This document shows positions 16,318-24,811 of a DNA stretch of 50,020 nucleotides, in pieces. Numbering within the stretch: the first letter of the stretch is position 1; the number at the start of each line of letters is the position of its first letter. The translations under genes and the position numbers were made by a program. Location of the stretch: the NCBI GenBank assembly GCA_021845985.1, contig JAJZES010000011.1, positions 1 through 50,020 of the forward strand, written 5' to 3'. The notes beneath the pieces are model-generated. The model ran no database searches and was not told where the DNA came from. It saw nothing but the letters and a program-made list of their open reading frames with translations. The DNA comes from Pseudomonadota bacterium (GTDB lineage: Bacteria > Pseudomonadota > Alphaproteobacteria > Acetobacterales > Acetobacteraceae).

Positions 16318-16739
16318 CGCTGTTCACCATCGGCTATGAGGCCAGCACGCAGGCGGCGGTGATCGCGGCGTTGCGCGCCGCCGGTGTCGCCCACCTGATC
16401 GACGTGCGCGCGCTGCCGCAATCGCGCAAGCCCGGCCTGTCGAAGCGGCTGCTCGGCGCCTCGGCGGCGGCGGCGGGGCTGCGCTATACGCATCTGCGCG
16501 GCCTCGGCACGCCGAAGGCCGGGCGCGACGCGGTGCGCCACGGCGATGTCGGCGCCATGCAGCGCATTTTCCGCGCCCATATGGAAGAACCGGCGGCGCA
16601 ACTCGATCTCGCCGAGGCCGCCGCGATCAGCGACGGCGAACCGGCCTGCCTTTTGTGCTACGAGCGCGACCACGCAAAGTGCCACCGCAGCCTGGTCGCC
16701 GAAATGCTCGGCCGGCCGACGGTGCATCTGCTGCCCTGA
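16314..16739 (+). CDS. DUF488 family protein
   Basis: A 141-residue DUF488 protein. It opens TLFTIGYEASTQAAVIAAL, continues LIDVRALPQSRKPGLSK, and carries the family's late motif CLLCYERDHAKCHRSLVAE with its Cys-rich CxxCYExD and CHR elements. The biochemical function of the family is not settled. The ATG lies inside the nudC stop (ATGA at 16314-16317), so the two are translated together. It converges with kup. Confidence 0.85.
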   Translation: MTLFTIGYEASTQAAVIAALRAAGVAHLIDVRALPQSRKPGLSKRLLGASAAAAGLRYTHLRGLGTPKAGRDAVRHGDVGAMQRIFRAHMEEPAAQLDLAEAAAISDGEPACLLCYERDHAKCHRSLVAEMLGRPTVHLLP

Positions 16740-16744
16740 GTGCC

Positions 16745-16759
16745 GCGGCGGGGCGCCGC
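16745..16759. terminator. Short GC hairpin between convergent DUF488 gene and kup
   Basis: GCGGCG at 16745-16750 pairs perfectly with CGCCGC at 16754-16759 across a GGG loop, exactly between the two convergent stop codons. There is no T-run on either side, so it is a weak candidate for a bidirectional terminator. Confidence 0.3.
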
Positions 16760-18648
16760 TAAATCGCAATCTCCCGGCCGATCTCGACCACGGTTTCCGC
16801 CGGCAGGCGAAAATAATCCGTCACATGGGCGGAATTGCGCTGCAGGAAGGCATAGCCCGCTTCCAGCCATTGCGGCAGTCCGCCGCCATCCTCGCGCGCC
16901 ACGATGGTTTCGTGGCCGACGAAATAGGTCAGGTCCGACAGATCGACCGCACAGCCGCGATCATGCGCCCGGCGCAGCAGCGCCGGCACGTCCGGGCGCT
17001 CCATGAAGCCGTAGCGCGCCTGTGCCCGCCAGATCTGCGGCGCGACCTCGGCCACCGTCAGCCGGCCGGAGGTGGCGACGAAGGGCACCGGCTCGGTCAG
17101 CACGGTCAGGATGAACAGGCGTTCGTGCAGCGCCCGGTTGTGCTTGAGGTGCCACAGCAGCACCGGCGGCGCGTCGCGCTCGGTGCGCGTCAGGAACACC
17201 GCGGTTCCCGGCACGCGCGGGATGTTGCCGCTCTCGATCCGCTGCATCAGCGCCTCGATCGGCATCAGCGAATCCGCCAGCCGCGCCGACACCGCCACCG
17301 CGCCGCGGTGCCACATCAGCATGACCCCATAGACGACCGCGGCCAGCAACAGCGGCACATAGCCGCCATCGAGCACTTTCAGCATGTTGGCAACCAGGAA
17401 CGACGCATCGACCAGCGCCAGCAGCCCGGCCACGGCGGCGGCCAGCGGCAGCGGCCAGTGCCAGATCTCGCGCATGGCGATGAACAGCAAGGCCGTCGTC
17501 ATCAGCATCGTCGCCGACACCGCGATGCCGTAGGCGGCGGCCAGATTGTCCGACTTGCCGAAGCCGATGGCCAGCCCGAGCGTCACCAGCATCAGCAGCC
17601 AGTTCACCGGTCCAACATAGATCTGCCCGTAACCCTCGGCCGAGGTCTGGGTGATCGGCAGGCGCGGCAGCCAGCCGAGCTGGATCGCCTGTCGCGTCAT
17701 CGAAAAGGCGCCGGTGATGATCGACTGGCTGGCGATCACCGTCGCCACCGTGGCCAGCAGCACCAGCGGCACCAGCAGCATCGACGGGCACAGGCGGAAG
17801 AAGATGTTGCCCGCGGTCGGCGCGCCGTCGAGCACGATGCCGGTCTGCCCGGCATAGTTCAGCACCAGACTCGGCAGCACCAGCGCCGTCCAGGCGAGAC
17901 GGATCGGCCGTTTGCCGAAATGCCCCATGTCGGCATACAGCGCCTCGGCCCCGGTGACGCAGAGAAACACCCCGCCGAGCACCGCCAGCACCGCGCCGCC
18001 GCCGGAGGCGAGATAGCGCAGCCCATAGCGGGGATCGAGCGCCAGCAACACCGTCGGATGCTGCGCTATACCGTAGAGGCCGAGCACGGCGATGACCGCG
18101 AACCAGACTGCCATCACCGGCCCGAACAGCCGGCCGATGCGCGCCGTGCCCTGGCGCTGCACGGCAAACAGCGCCACCAGGATCACCACCGTCATCGGCA
18201 GCACGAAGCGGTGCAGCGCCGGTGTCACGATATCCAGCCCCTCCAGCGCCGAGAGCACCGAAATCGCCGGGGTGATGGCGCCATCGCCATAGATCAGCGC
18301 GGCGCCGAACAACCCGGTCAGCACGATCAGCGGCCGGTGCTGCCGCTTGACCCCGAGCAGCGACATCAGCGCCAGGATGCCGCCCTCCCCGTCATTATCG
18401 ACGCGCATGGCGAAGGCGACGTATTTGACCCAGGTGACGATCACCAGCGTCCAGACGATCAGCGACAGCGCGCCCAGCGTCGCCGCCGGCGCCGGGTGCG
18501 GCCCGGTGGCGTCGAGCACGGTCTTGAGCGTGTAGAGCGGGCTGGTGCCGATGTCGCCGAAAACGACGCCGAGCGCGGCAAGGCTCAACGCCGGCAGCGC
18601 ACCCTCGACGGCGGCAGGGCGGGCAGACTCGGCAGCGATGTCGGACAC
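16759..18648 (-). CDS. kup: Low-affinity potassium transporter Kup
   Basis: A KUP/HAK-type potassium-proton symporter of 629 residues (E. coli Kup is 622). It opens LAALGVVFGDIGTSPLYTLK, the family hallmark, followed by about 12 membrane segments including VWTLVIVTWVKY and the GEGGILALMSL loop, and ends in a cytoplasmic domain of about 150 residues with HLKHNRALHERLFILTV. I prefer GTG 18648 because GGAG precedes it by seven bases; the frame extends to TTG 18666. It diverges from the YqhA-like gene (91 bp gap). Confidence 0.93.
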   Translation of the reverse strand: MSDIAAESARPAAVEGALPALSLAALGVVFGDIGTSPLYTLKTVLDATGPHPAPAATLGALSLIVWTLVIVTWVKYVAFAMRVDNDGEGGILALMSLLGVKRQHRPLIVLTGLFGAALIYGDGAITPAISVLSALEGLDIVTPALHRFVLPMTVVILVALFAVQRQGTARIGRLFGPVMAVWFAVIAVLGLYGIAQHPTVLLALDPRYGLRYLASGGGAVLAVLGGVFLCVTGAEALYADMGHFGKRPIRLAWTALVLPSLVLNYAGQTGIVLDGAPTAGNIFFRLCPSMLLVPLVLLATVATVIASQSIITGAFSMTRQAIQLGWLPRLPITQTSAEGYGQIYVGPVNWLLMLVTLGLAIGFGKSDNLAAAYGIAVSATMLMTTALLFIAMREIWHWPLPLAAAVAGLLALVDASFLVANMLKVLDGGYVPLLLAAVVYGVMLMWHRGAVAVSARLADSLMPIEALMQRIESGNIPRVPGTAVFLTRTERDAPPVLLWHLKHNRALHERLFILTVLTEPVPFVATSGRLTVAEVAPQIWRAQARYGFMERPDVPALLRRAHDRGCAVDLSDLTYFVGHETIVAREDGGGLPQWLEAGYAFLQRNSAHVTDYFRLPAETVVEIGREIAI

Positions 18649-18739
18649 GGGCAAGCTCCACAACAACGTTGCGCCGATCCTATGCCATCGCCGTCCGATC
18701 GGCTAGCAATCGTCGCCGCAGCGAAGCACGGGGGCGGGC

Positions 18740-19219
18740 ATGGAGCGCACGATCGAGGGCCTGATGCTGGCGCTGCGCTGGCTGCTGTTGCCGCTCTATC
18801 TGGCGCTGCTGGCGGCGCTGTCCGCGGTCTATGTCATGGTCGGGCGCGAGTCGTGGCATGTCGCCGCCGATCTGCGCGACATGACCGATACCACGCTGGT
18901 GGTGCTGCTGTGCTCGGTGCTGGACCTCGTGCTGCTGGCCAATCTGCTGGTGATGGTTGCGGTGTCGTCGTACGAAAGCTATATCTCGCGCATCACCGCG
19001 CCGGCCGAGGCCAGCCCCGAATGGCTCGGCAAGCTCGACAGCGGCAACGTCAAGGTCAAGGTGGCGGTGTCGGTGACGATGATTTCGATGATCCACCTGC
19101 TGCGCGCCTTCATGCTGGACGAGCCGGGGCAGAAGCTGATCCTGCTGGCCGGGGTGCACGCGGTATTCGTCGCCTCGGCGCTGGCCGTGGCGCTGATCGA
19201 CCGGGTGACTCGGCACTGA
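18740..19219 (+). CDS. UPF0114 / YqhA-like membrane protein
   Basis: A 159-residue integral membrane protein with four predicted hydrophobic helices. Family hallmarks are the opening ALRWLLLPLYLALL, the loop SSYESYISRI and the segment VKVKVAVSVTMISMIHLLR. The function of the UPF0114/YqhA family is unknown. It starts at ATG 18740 after a GGGGGCGGGC stretch and ends 122 bp before the three-gene protease operon; a CGGCC/GGCCG hairpin just after its stop could end its transcript, but it is weak. Confidence 0.85.
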   Translation: MERTIEGLMLALRWLLLPLYLALLAALSAVYVMVGRESWHVAADLRDMTDTTLVVLLCSVLDLVLLANLLVMVAVSSYESYISRITAPAEASPEWLGKLDSGNVKVKVAVSVTMISMIHLLRAFMLDEPGQKLILLAGVHAVFVASALAVALIDRVTRH

Positions 19220-19341
19220 GGCACGGCCGCCCAGACTGGCCGCGGCAGGCGCCGCAACCACCCGGCAAAAATCCGGGAGTTCAGGCAATGGACACCGCAC
19301 GGCGGCGTGATAAAATTGTTGCTGTGTAAGGTGAGGGCAGC

Positions 19342-20445
19342 ATGGCGAAAGCTCCCGTGGGCGCCGATGAGATCATGGCGGCGGCGGACCTCAAGCCGCT
19401 GCTGGCCAAGGTCAAACACGACGGGGATGCCGATCTCGGCTGCGCCCTGGCGCTGAGCGACGCCAAGGAAGCGGTCATCCTGATGGACCGCAAGGCCAAG
19501 CCCAAGCAGGTCCGCGCCATGCTGCTGAAAAAGGCCAAGGAGGTCGGACTCGGGATCAACACCCTGTCGCTGCGCTTCGGCGCCGCCAGCGTCGATCCGT
19601 CCGACGAAACGGTGTTGCGGATCGTCGTCAACAAGGATCCGGCGGGCGGCCAGTTCCACGAGCTGATGAAGAAGCGCATCAAGCTCGGCGGCTTCAAGGA
19701 CGTGATCTTCGTCGTCGATACCAGGCTGGACGAGGAGGCCGAGGCGGGCGAGACGCAGGCCGCCGAACCGGTGTCGGGCCAGCAGACGTCACAGACCGGC
19801 GAGCAGCAGCAGTCATTCGGGCAGACGCCATCGGCGGAGGCGGAACGGCTGCAAGCGATGATGGCGAAGCTCTCCGGCAGCATCAAGGCAGCGGTGGCAT
19901 CGCATCCCGAACTGCGCGGCGCGCTGGTGGCCGCGGTCAAGGCGTTCGAGGCGCTGCTGCCCGAGGCGGATTTCGCCGGCGCCAGCCATAGTCTGGAGGA
20001 CGTGGTACGCCTGCTGAAACAGGCGGCGGCCGGCGGCGGAGCCAACGCCCTGGCCCGCCAGGCGGCGTACCGCAAGGCACGCGCCGACTGGAACGACGCC
20101 ATCGAGGCGGTGGACGCGCAGATCGAGCGGCTGGCCCAGGCGCTGCGGGCAACCGGCGTGCCGGTGCTGCAGGAAATCTCCAATGCCGGACTGAACGGCG
20201 TCACCGGCAACCATAAGGTGCCGCTGATGGCCGCGCTGATGGAGATCGGGCCGGGCTCGCCGGAGACGCTGGCCAAGAGCGGGGCCAAGGCGCTGGCCGC
20301 GGTGCGCGCCTTCCGCTCGCATATCGAGAGCGACAAGCGCATCGCCGCATGTGACGACAATCCGCTCGACATCCCGGTTGCCGTGCGCGCCACGCTCGGC
20401 CCGGCGCTGGCGGAACTCGACCAGGCTCTTTCGGCCACGGCGTAA
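19342..20445 (+). CDS. Uncharacterised protein, first gene of the zincin/CpXC operon
   Basis: I do not recognise this 367-residue protein with certainty. It has two parts. Residues 1-130 form a compact alpha/beta region (VKHDGDADLGCALALSDAKEAV, an RKAKPKQVRAMLLKKA helix, VLRIVVNKDPAGG, GGFKDVIFVVD). Residues 130-165 are a Gln/Glu/Ala-rich linker, and 165-367 are almost all helical, with a long amphipathic segment at about 215-280. No signal peptide or membrane segment. Start ATG 19342 follows GGTGAGGGCAGC, and an AT-rich TAAAAT at 19311-19316 could be a -10. The stop is only 10 bp ahead of the protease gene, so the pair surely share a transcript. Scaffold, cognate chaperone or toxin-module roles are guesses. 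Confidence 0.7.
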   Translation: MAKAPVGADEIMAAADLKPLLAKVKHDGDADLGCALALSDAKEAVILMDRKAKPKQVRAMLLKKAKEVGLGINTLSLRFGAASVDPSDETVLRIVVNKDPAGGQFHELMKKRIKLGGFKDVIFVVDTRLDEEAEAGETQAAEPVSGQQTSQTGEQQQSFGQTPSAEAERLQAMMAKLSGSIKAAVASHPELRGALVAAVKAFEALLPEADFAGASHSLEDVVRLLKQAAAGGGANALARQAAYRKARADWNDAIEAVDAQIERLAQALRATGVPVLQEISNAGLNGVTGNHKVPLMAALMEIGPGSPETLAKSGAKALAAVRAFRSHIESDKRIAACDDNPLDIPVAVRATLGPALAELDQALSATA

Positions 20446-20455
20446 GGCACGACCG

Positions 20456-22630
20456 ATGCAATCCTCGCTGCAGAACCAGATCGACAACGACCCGAAGTGG
20501 AAATCCTTCCTCGCCGCCTTCGGCAAGGCGCCGGTCGAGCAGAACGCCGAACGTGAAGCGGCGATCACGCAATCCTTCGAGGCCACCGAGGATGCCCTGA
20601 AAATCGCCGGCCCCGGCGAGACGGCAAAAAAATACGGCCTCGCGCTGCAGGTGCTGCGCAATGAAATGACCCAGATCGGCCAGATCGATCGGCCCGAGGA
20701 GCGCTATCGCAAGCTCGAACCGCTGATGAAAAAGGCAGCCGACCTCGCGGCGCGCGCCGCGAAGGAAAAAGAAAAGATAACGAAGAAGGTCGGCAGCGAG
20801 AAGATCAGCGGGGCATCCTCGGTCGAGTTCCTGATCGGGCAGGCCGAACAGGCGATGCTGAACCCGTCCTGGCACGACACCATTGACAAGCTCCTTGCGC
20901 CGGTGAAGCAGGCGTTCGACGGCGCCAAAAACAAAAAGGACGCCAAAGGGTTCTACGATGCGATCCAGGAGATCGATACGTTGGACCTGGACAATGCGCT
21001 GAAGGAATACCAGTCGTTCAAAAACAAGCTCGCCATGCCGGAAAATTATCTGCGCGGCATCAAGACGTCCCTCGATCAGATCCCCGATTCCGAGCACGAC
21101 AGCAAGGAATACAAGGCGGCGCTGAGCTCGTTCAACGATCTGACCGGTACCTACGACAAGCTGGTTCTGTCCGTCGATGCGAACACATTCGACGGCGAGG
21201 TCAAGTTGCTGCGCCGCGATTTGCTCCAGTTGTTCAAGGACGTCGATAAAATCAAGCAGCCGTTCAACAAGGACATCACCGAAAAGGCCGACAAGCAAAG
21301 GACCGACCGGAAGTTGGCCGATCTGCTGGCGCCGATCAATGCGGTGCTCAAGCAGGCGAAGGACGTGCTCAAGACCTGCCAGGCCCCATTTCTCAAGGAT
21401 GCGCTGGACACTCTCGCCGACGAGGCGAAAAAGCTCGACACGGCGCAGTCCGATGCGCTCGACCTCGATCCGTTCGATGCCCAGGCGCTGGCCATCGGCA
21501 AGATCGACCCACGGCCGGTCATCGTCGCCATGACCAAAGTGCAGGACGCGATGAAGGGCGTGCCGCGGATGCTCGGCGGGCTGGAGACCCTGCTTGCCGG
21601 CGTTGATGCCAAGAAGCTGAAGGGCGATCTGGCCGGCGAACTGGAGACGCTGAAGTCCGATTTCGAGGACGCCGCACAGACCGAGGACGGCAAGGGTCTC
21701 GAGGCGATCAAGGCCCGGCTGATCGCCATGACCAAGGAGGTGGCCAAGGCGACCAAGCAGGACGAATATGCGCTGCTGCTGGAAACCCAGTATGGCGTCA
21801 CCGTCGAACGCACCGGGCCGAAGTTTCCGCCGAACCTCAAAGGCACCTATGAGGCGTTCGACATGGTACCGGACAGTCATGTCGGCCAGGACAAGCTGCA
21901 GAAGATCGTCTTCGACTACGGCAAGGCCATACCCTATGGCGAATACGGCGACAGCGTCGTCACCATGCAGGGCAAGCTGTTCGATTTCACCAAGCTGACC
22001 TTCGCCGCCTACAAGCTCAAATACGACGAACCGCCGTTCGTCGTGGACGGCAAAGAATATGCGCCGAACGCCTTCAAGGTCACCATGCTGCACGAGATCG
22101 GCCACAGCATCGACGACCGGCACGACATCATGGACGGCTATCAGGCCAATGCCGGCTACGGGCAATGGACCGATGAGACGGCGACCAGCGTCACCGACGC
22201 CTGCTGCAATCAACTCGCAGGCGACCTGAAAGTGACCGATACCGACAAGATCGCGGCGATCCGTAGCTGTATCGATCTGGCGGTGACCAAGGAAGCGCCG
22301 AAGAAGCGGCCGGATGCGCTCTCCGACACCGAATGGAAGGGCGTGCAGACCTACTGCAAAACGGTGGCGCTCAGCCGCAGCGACAAGGAGCCGTGGTACA
22401 AGTGGAAAAAGGCCATCAACATTGGCGGCCGGATCTATCAGGAAGCCTATGACGGCCGCTGGGTAAGCTATATGGCCGCCGACCGGACCACCGCCCTGAC
22501 CGTCAGTTCGTATCAGTGGCGGGCGCCGGGCGAGTGGTTTGCCTGCGTTTACAGCGTCGCCTGGATGAAGAAGGAAACGCCAAACGCCTTCAAAGGCATG
22601 CTGGACGATTGGCTGCCCCCGGCAGCGTGA
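20456..22630 (+). CDS. Large helical protein with C-terminal zincin (HEIGH) protease domain
   Basis: A 724-residue protein with no signal peptide. Residues 1-450 are charged, Lys/Asp/Glu/Ala-rich and strongly helical, with coiled-coil-like stretches and no known motif. The C-terminal part from about 460 is globular; at 546-556 it holds HEIGHSIDDRH, giving the zinc ligands His546, His550 and His556 and catalytic Glu547, with the spacing of metzincins but Asp where Gly is usual. A Cys pair (DACCNQ) and the Trp/Tyr-rich ending YQWRAPGEWFACVYSVAW follow. Codon use is slightly richer in A/T than its neighbours, with Lys codons abundant. It looks like an effector or toxin-type protease with a long helical delivery or scaffold arm; that role is inference. 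Confidence 0.75.
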   Translation: MQSSLQNQIDNDPKWKSFLAAFGKAPVEQNAEREAAITQSFEATEDALKIAGPGETAKKYGLALQVLRNEMTQIGQIDRPEERYRKLEPLMKKAADLAARAAKEKEKITKKVGSEKISGASSVEFLIGQAEQAMLNPSWHDTIDKLLAPVKQAFDGAKNKKDAKGFYDAIQEIDTLDLDNALKEYQSFKNKLAMPENYLRGIKTSLDQIPDSEHDSKEYKAALSSFNDLTGTYDKLVLSVDANTFDGEVKLLRRDLLQLFKDVDKIKQPFNKDITEKADKQRTDRKLADLLAPINAVLKQAKDVLKTCQAPFLKDALDTLADEAKKLDTAQSDALDLDPFDAQALAIGKIDPRPVIVAMTKVQDAMKGVPRMLGGLETLLAGVDAKKLKGDLAGELETLKSDFEDAAQTEDGKGLEAIKARLIAMTKEVAKATKQDEYALLLETQYGVTVERTGPKFPPNLKGTYEAFDMVPDSHVGQDKLQKIVFDYGKAIPYGEYGDSVVTMQGKLFDFTKLTFAAYKLKYDEPPFVVDGKEYAPNAFKVTMLHEIGHSIDDRHDIMDGYQANAGYGQWTDETATSVTDACCNQLAGDLKVTDTDKIAAIRSCIDLAVTKEAPKKRPDALSDTEWKGVQTYCKTVALSRSDKEPWYKWKKAINIGGRIYQEAYDGRWVSYMAADRTTALTVSSYQWRAPGEWFACVYSVAWMKKETPNAFKGMLDDWLPPAA

Positions 22631-22642
22631 GGATACAGGCCG

Positions 22643-23356
22643 ATGTCAATTCTTCTGGGTGCCGCCATCCAGTGTCCGCGTTGCGAGCATGAGCAGGAGG
22701 TCACCCTGGCGGCCAGCGTCAACGCCGACCGCCGGCCGGACCTGCGTGCGGCGATTCTTGACCGGACGTTTCAGGCCCATGTCTGCGTCGCCTGCGAGGC
22801 ACCGCTGCGGCTGCCGCTGCACATGACCTATCTGGACATGAAACGCGGCATCTGGGTCGCCGCCGAAGCCGTCGACTCGTTGCCACGCTGGGAAGAACTG
22901 GCGGCGGATACGCGCGCCTTGTTCGCCGGGTCGTTCGGCGACGCCGCGCCGCCCGCGGCCCGCAGCCTCGCCGCCGGGGCGACACCGCGCCTCGTGTTCG
23001 GCTGGCCGGCGCTGCGCGAGAAAATCATCGCCAACGAACTCGGGCTGGACGATGCGGTGGTCGAACTGATCAAGGCGACGGTCCTGCGCAATCTGCCGCA
23101 GGCGCGGCTGACCGCCAGTCAGGCGCTGCGGCTGGCCGGCGGCAACGCGGAGACGCTCGGCTTCGAGATCATCGACGACGAGTCCGAGCAGATCTTCGGC
23201 CAAATGGAAGTGCCCCGGGCGCTGCACGACGACATCAACGGCGACGCCGACTCCTGGGCCGGGCTGCGCAACAAGCTGATGGAGGAGCCGTTCTGCGACC
23301 TCAAGCGGCTGATGATCGACGGCAGCGCCACCGCCGAGGCGGCGACGATGCAGTAG
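22643..23356 (+). CDS. CpXC zinc-binding domain protein
   Basis: A 237-residue protein with an N-terminal CpXC domain: Cys11 and Cys14 (CPRCEHE), a helical insert with VNADRRPDLRAAILD, then Cys48 and Cys51 (CVACEAPLRL) and the following TYLDMKRGIWV strand. The rest (about 85-237) is a helical domain I do not recognise, with an acidic stretch IIDDESEQIF. CpXC proteins are uncharacterised zinc proteins. It starts 12 bp after the zincin gene and closes the operon; it could be an inhibitor or immunity partner of the protease (inference). Its last 56 bases overlap the 3' end of the opposite-strand MATE gene. Confidence 0.78.
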   Translation: MSILLGAAIQCPRCEHEQEVTLAASVNADRRPDLRAAILDRTFQAHVCVACEAPLRLPLHMTYLDMKRGIWVAAEAVDSLPRWEELAADTRALFAGSFGDAAPPAARSLAAGATPRLVFGWPALREKIIANELGLDDAVVELIKATVLRNLPQARLTASQALRLAGGNAETLGFEIIDDESEQIFGQMEVPRALHDDINGDADSWAGLRNKLMEEPFCDLKRLMIDGSATAEAATMQ

Positions 23357-24698
23357 CCAGCGCCGCCGCCGGGCGCGTCAGCCGCCAGAACCGCGCCGTC
23401 AGCAGCGCCGCCGCCGTGGTCAGCCCGGCGATCAGCCCGCACCACATGCCCGGCGCGCCCCAGCCGGCCGCGAACGTCAGCGCCAGCGCCACCGGCATGC
23501 CGACGCCCCAATAGGCGATGCCGGTGAGCAGCATCGGCACCCGCGTATCCTTCAACCCGCGCAACGCGCCGCTCGCCGTCACCTGCAGCCCGTCGGAGAG
23601 CTGGAACACGCCGGCAAGCCGCAGCAGCACGGTGGCGCTGCCGCGCACCGCCGGGTCGCTGGTGAAAATGCCGGCGATCAGCCCCGGCGCCAGCAGCAGC
23701 AGCGTGCCCGACACCGCCTGCACCGCCAGCGCCAGCGCCATTCCGGTCAGCCCGGCGCGGCGCACCGCAGCGGCGTCGCCGCGCCCCGCCGCGTGGCCGA
23801 CGCGCACCGTCACCGCCAGCGCCACGCCGAGCGGCACCATGAACGAAAAGGCGGCAACGTTCAGCGCCACCACATGACTCGCCGCCGCCGCCGTGCCGAG
23901 CCGGCCGATGGCGAGGCCGGCGGCGCTGAACAGGCCGGATTCCATCAGCAGCGTCACCGCCATCGGCAGACCGATGCGCAACAGCCGCCGCAGCGATGCC
24001 GGATCGAGCCGGCGGCGCACCCGCCAGCCGATGCCGCAATAGCGCCCCGAGAAGCGCAGCCACAGCGCGAACCCCGCCACCTGCACCCAGGCGACGATGC
24101 TGGTCGCCATGCCGCAACCGCGAGCCCCCAGCCCGGCGCGATACATCAGCGCATAGCCCACCGGCACCAGCAGCCCGAGGCCGAGCAGCCCGAACGCCAT
24201 CGTCGGCCGCGGCTGCATCAGCCCCTCCGACAGCCCGCGGCAGGCATAGAACAGCGACAGCGCCGGAATCGCCGGCGCCGCCGCGTGCAGGAACGCCGTC
24301 GCCTGTTCCAGCAGCTCCACCGGCAGCCCGAGGCCGCGCCCGAGCGCCGGCGCCCCGGCATAGACGAACCCCATCAGGGCCAGGCCCAGGACCAGGGCGA
24401 TGGCCACGGCCTGCCGGAACAGCGCGCCGACCTCGCCCCGCCGGCCGCCGCCGTCGAGCTGCGCGACCGACGGCGACACCGCCGCATTGACGCCGAGCGC
24501 GGCCATATTGCCGAGGTGAAACAGCGCCGTGCCCACCGCCACCGCGCCCAGCACCGCGGCCCCGAGATGGCCCGCCAGCACGACATCGACCGTGTTCATG
24601 CCCATCACCGACAACTGTCCGGCAATCAGCGGCAGCGCGAGCGCGAGCGTGGCACGAACCTCCCCGCCCCGCTCCTGATGGTCCCGGCGCAGGTGCAT
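23301..24698 (-). CDS. MATE-family multidrug efflux protein
   Basis: A 465-residue MATE antiporter of the NorM-like branch with 12 hydrophobic segments. Signature regions are LPLIAGQLSVMGMNTVDVVLAG at the first helix, then NAAVSPSVAQ, and in the second half GLPMAVTLLMESGLFS, GHAAGRGDA and ALRGLKDTRVPM. Exports cationic drugs or metabolites using H+ or Na+. ATG 24698 follows no clear RBS; a later in-frame start is possible. The last 20 residues are Arg/Ser-rich and read through the opposite strand of the CpXC gene, so the tail may be an extension caused by loss of the original stop. It stands alone between the two unusual operons. Confidence 0.88.
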   Translation of the reverse strand: MHLRRDHQERGGEVRATLALALPLIAGQLSVMGMNTVDVVLAGHLGAAVLGAVAVGTALFHLGNMAALGVNAAVSPSVAQLDGGGRRGEVGALFRQAVAIALVLGLALMGFVYAGAPALGRGLGLPVELLEQATAFLHAAAPAIPALSLFYACRGLSEGLMQPRPTMAFGLLGLGLLVPVGYALMYRAGLGARGCGMATSIVAWVQVAGFALWLRFSGRYCGIGWRVRRRLDPASLRRLLRIGLPMAVTLLMESGLFSAAGLAIGRLGTAAAASHVVALNVAAFSFMVPLGVALAVTVRVGHAAGRGDAAAVRRAGLTGMALALAVQAVSGTLLLLAPGLIAGIFTSDPAVRGSATVLLRLAGVFQLSDGLQVTASGALRGLKDTRVPMLLTGIAYWGVGMPVALALTFAAGWGAPGMWCGLIAGLTTAAALLTARFWRLTRPAAALATASSPPRRWRCRRSSAA

Positions 24699-24811
24699 GG
24701 CGCCATCTCTGCCCGCTTTCCCGCCGCCGCCCTACGCCGGCAAACCGCAGCCTCGTCTGCGCCGGGCGCATGTGGCCTTGCCGGTCTGGCGGGGGGCCGG
24801 TACGGTTGGGC

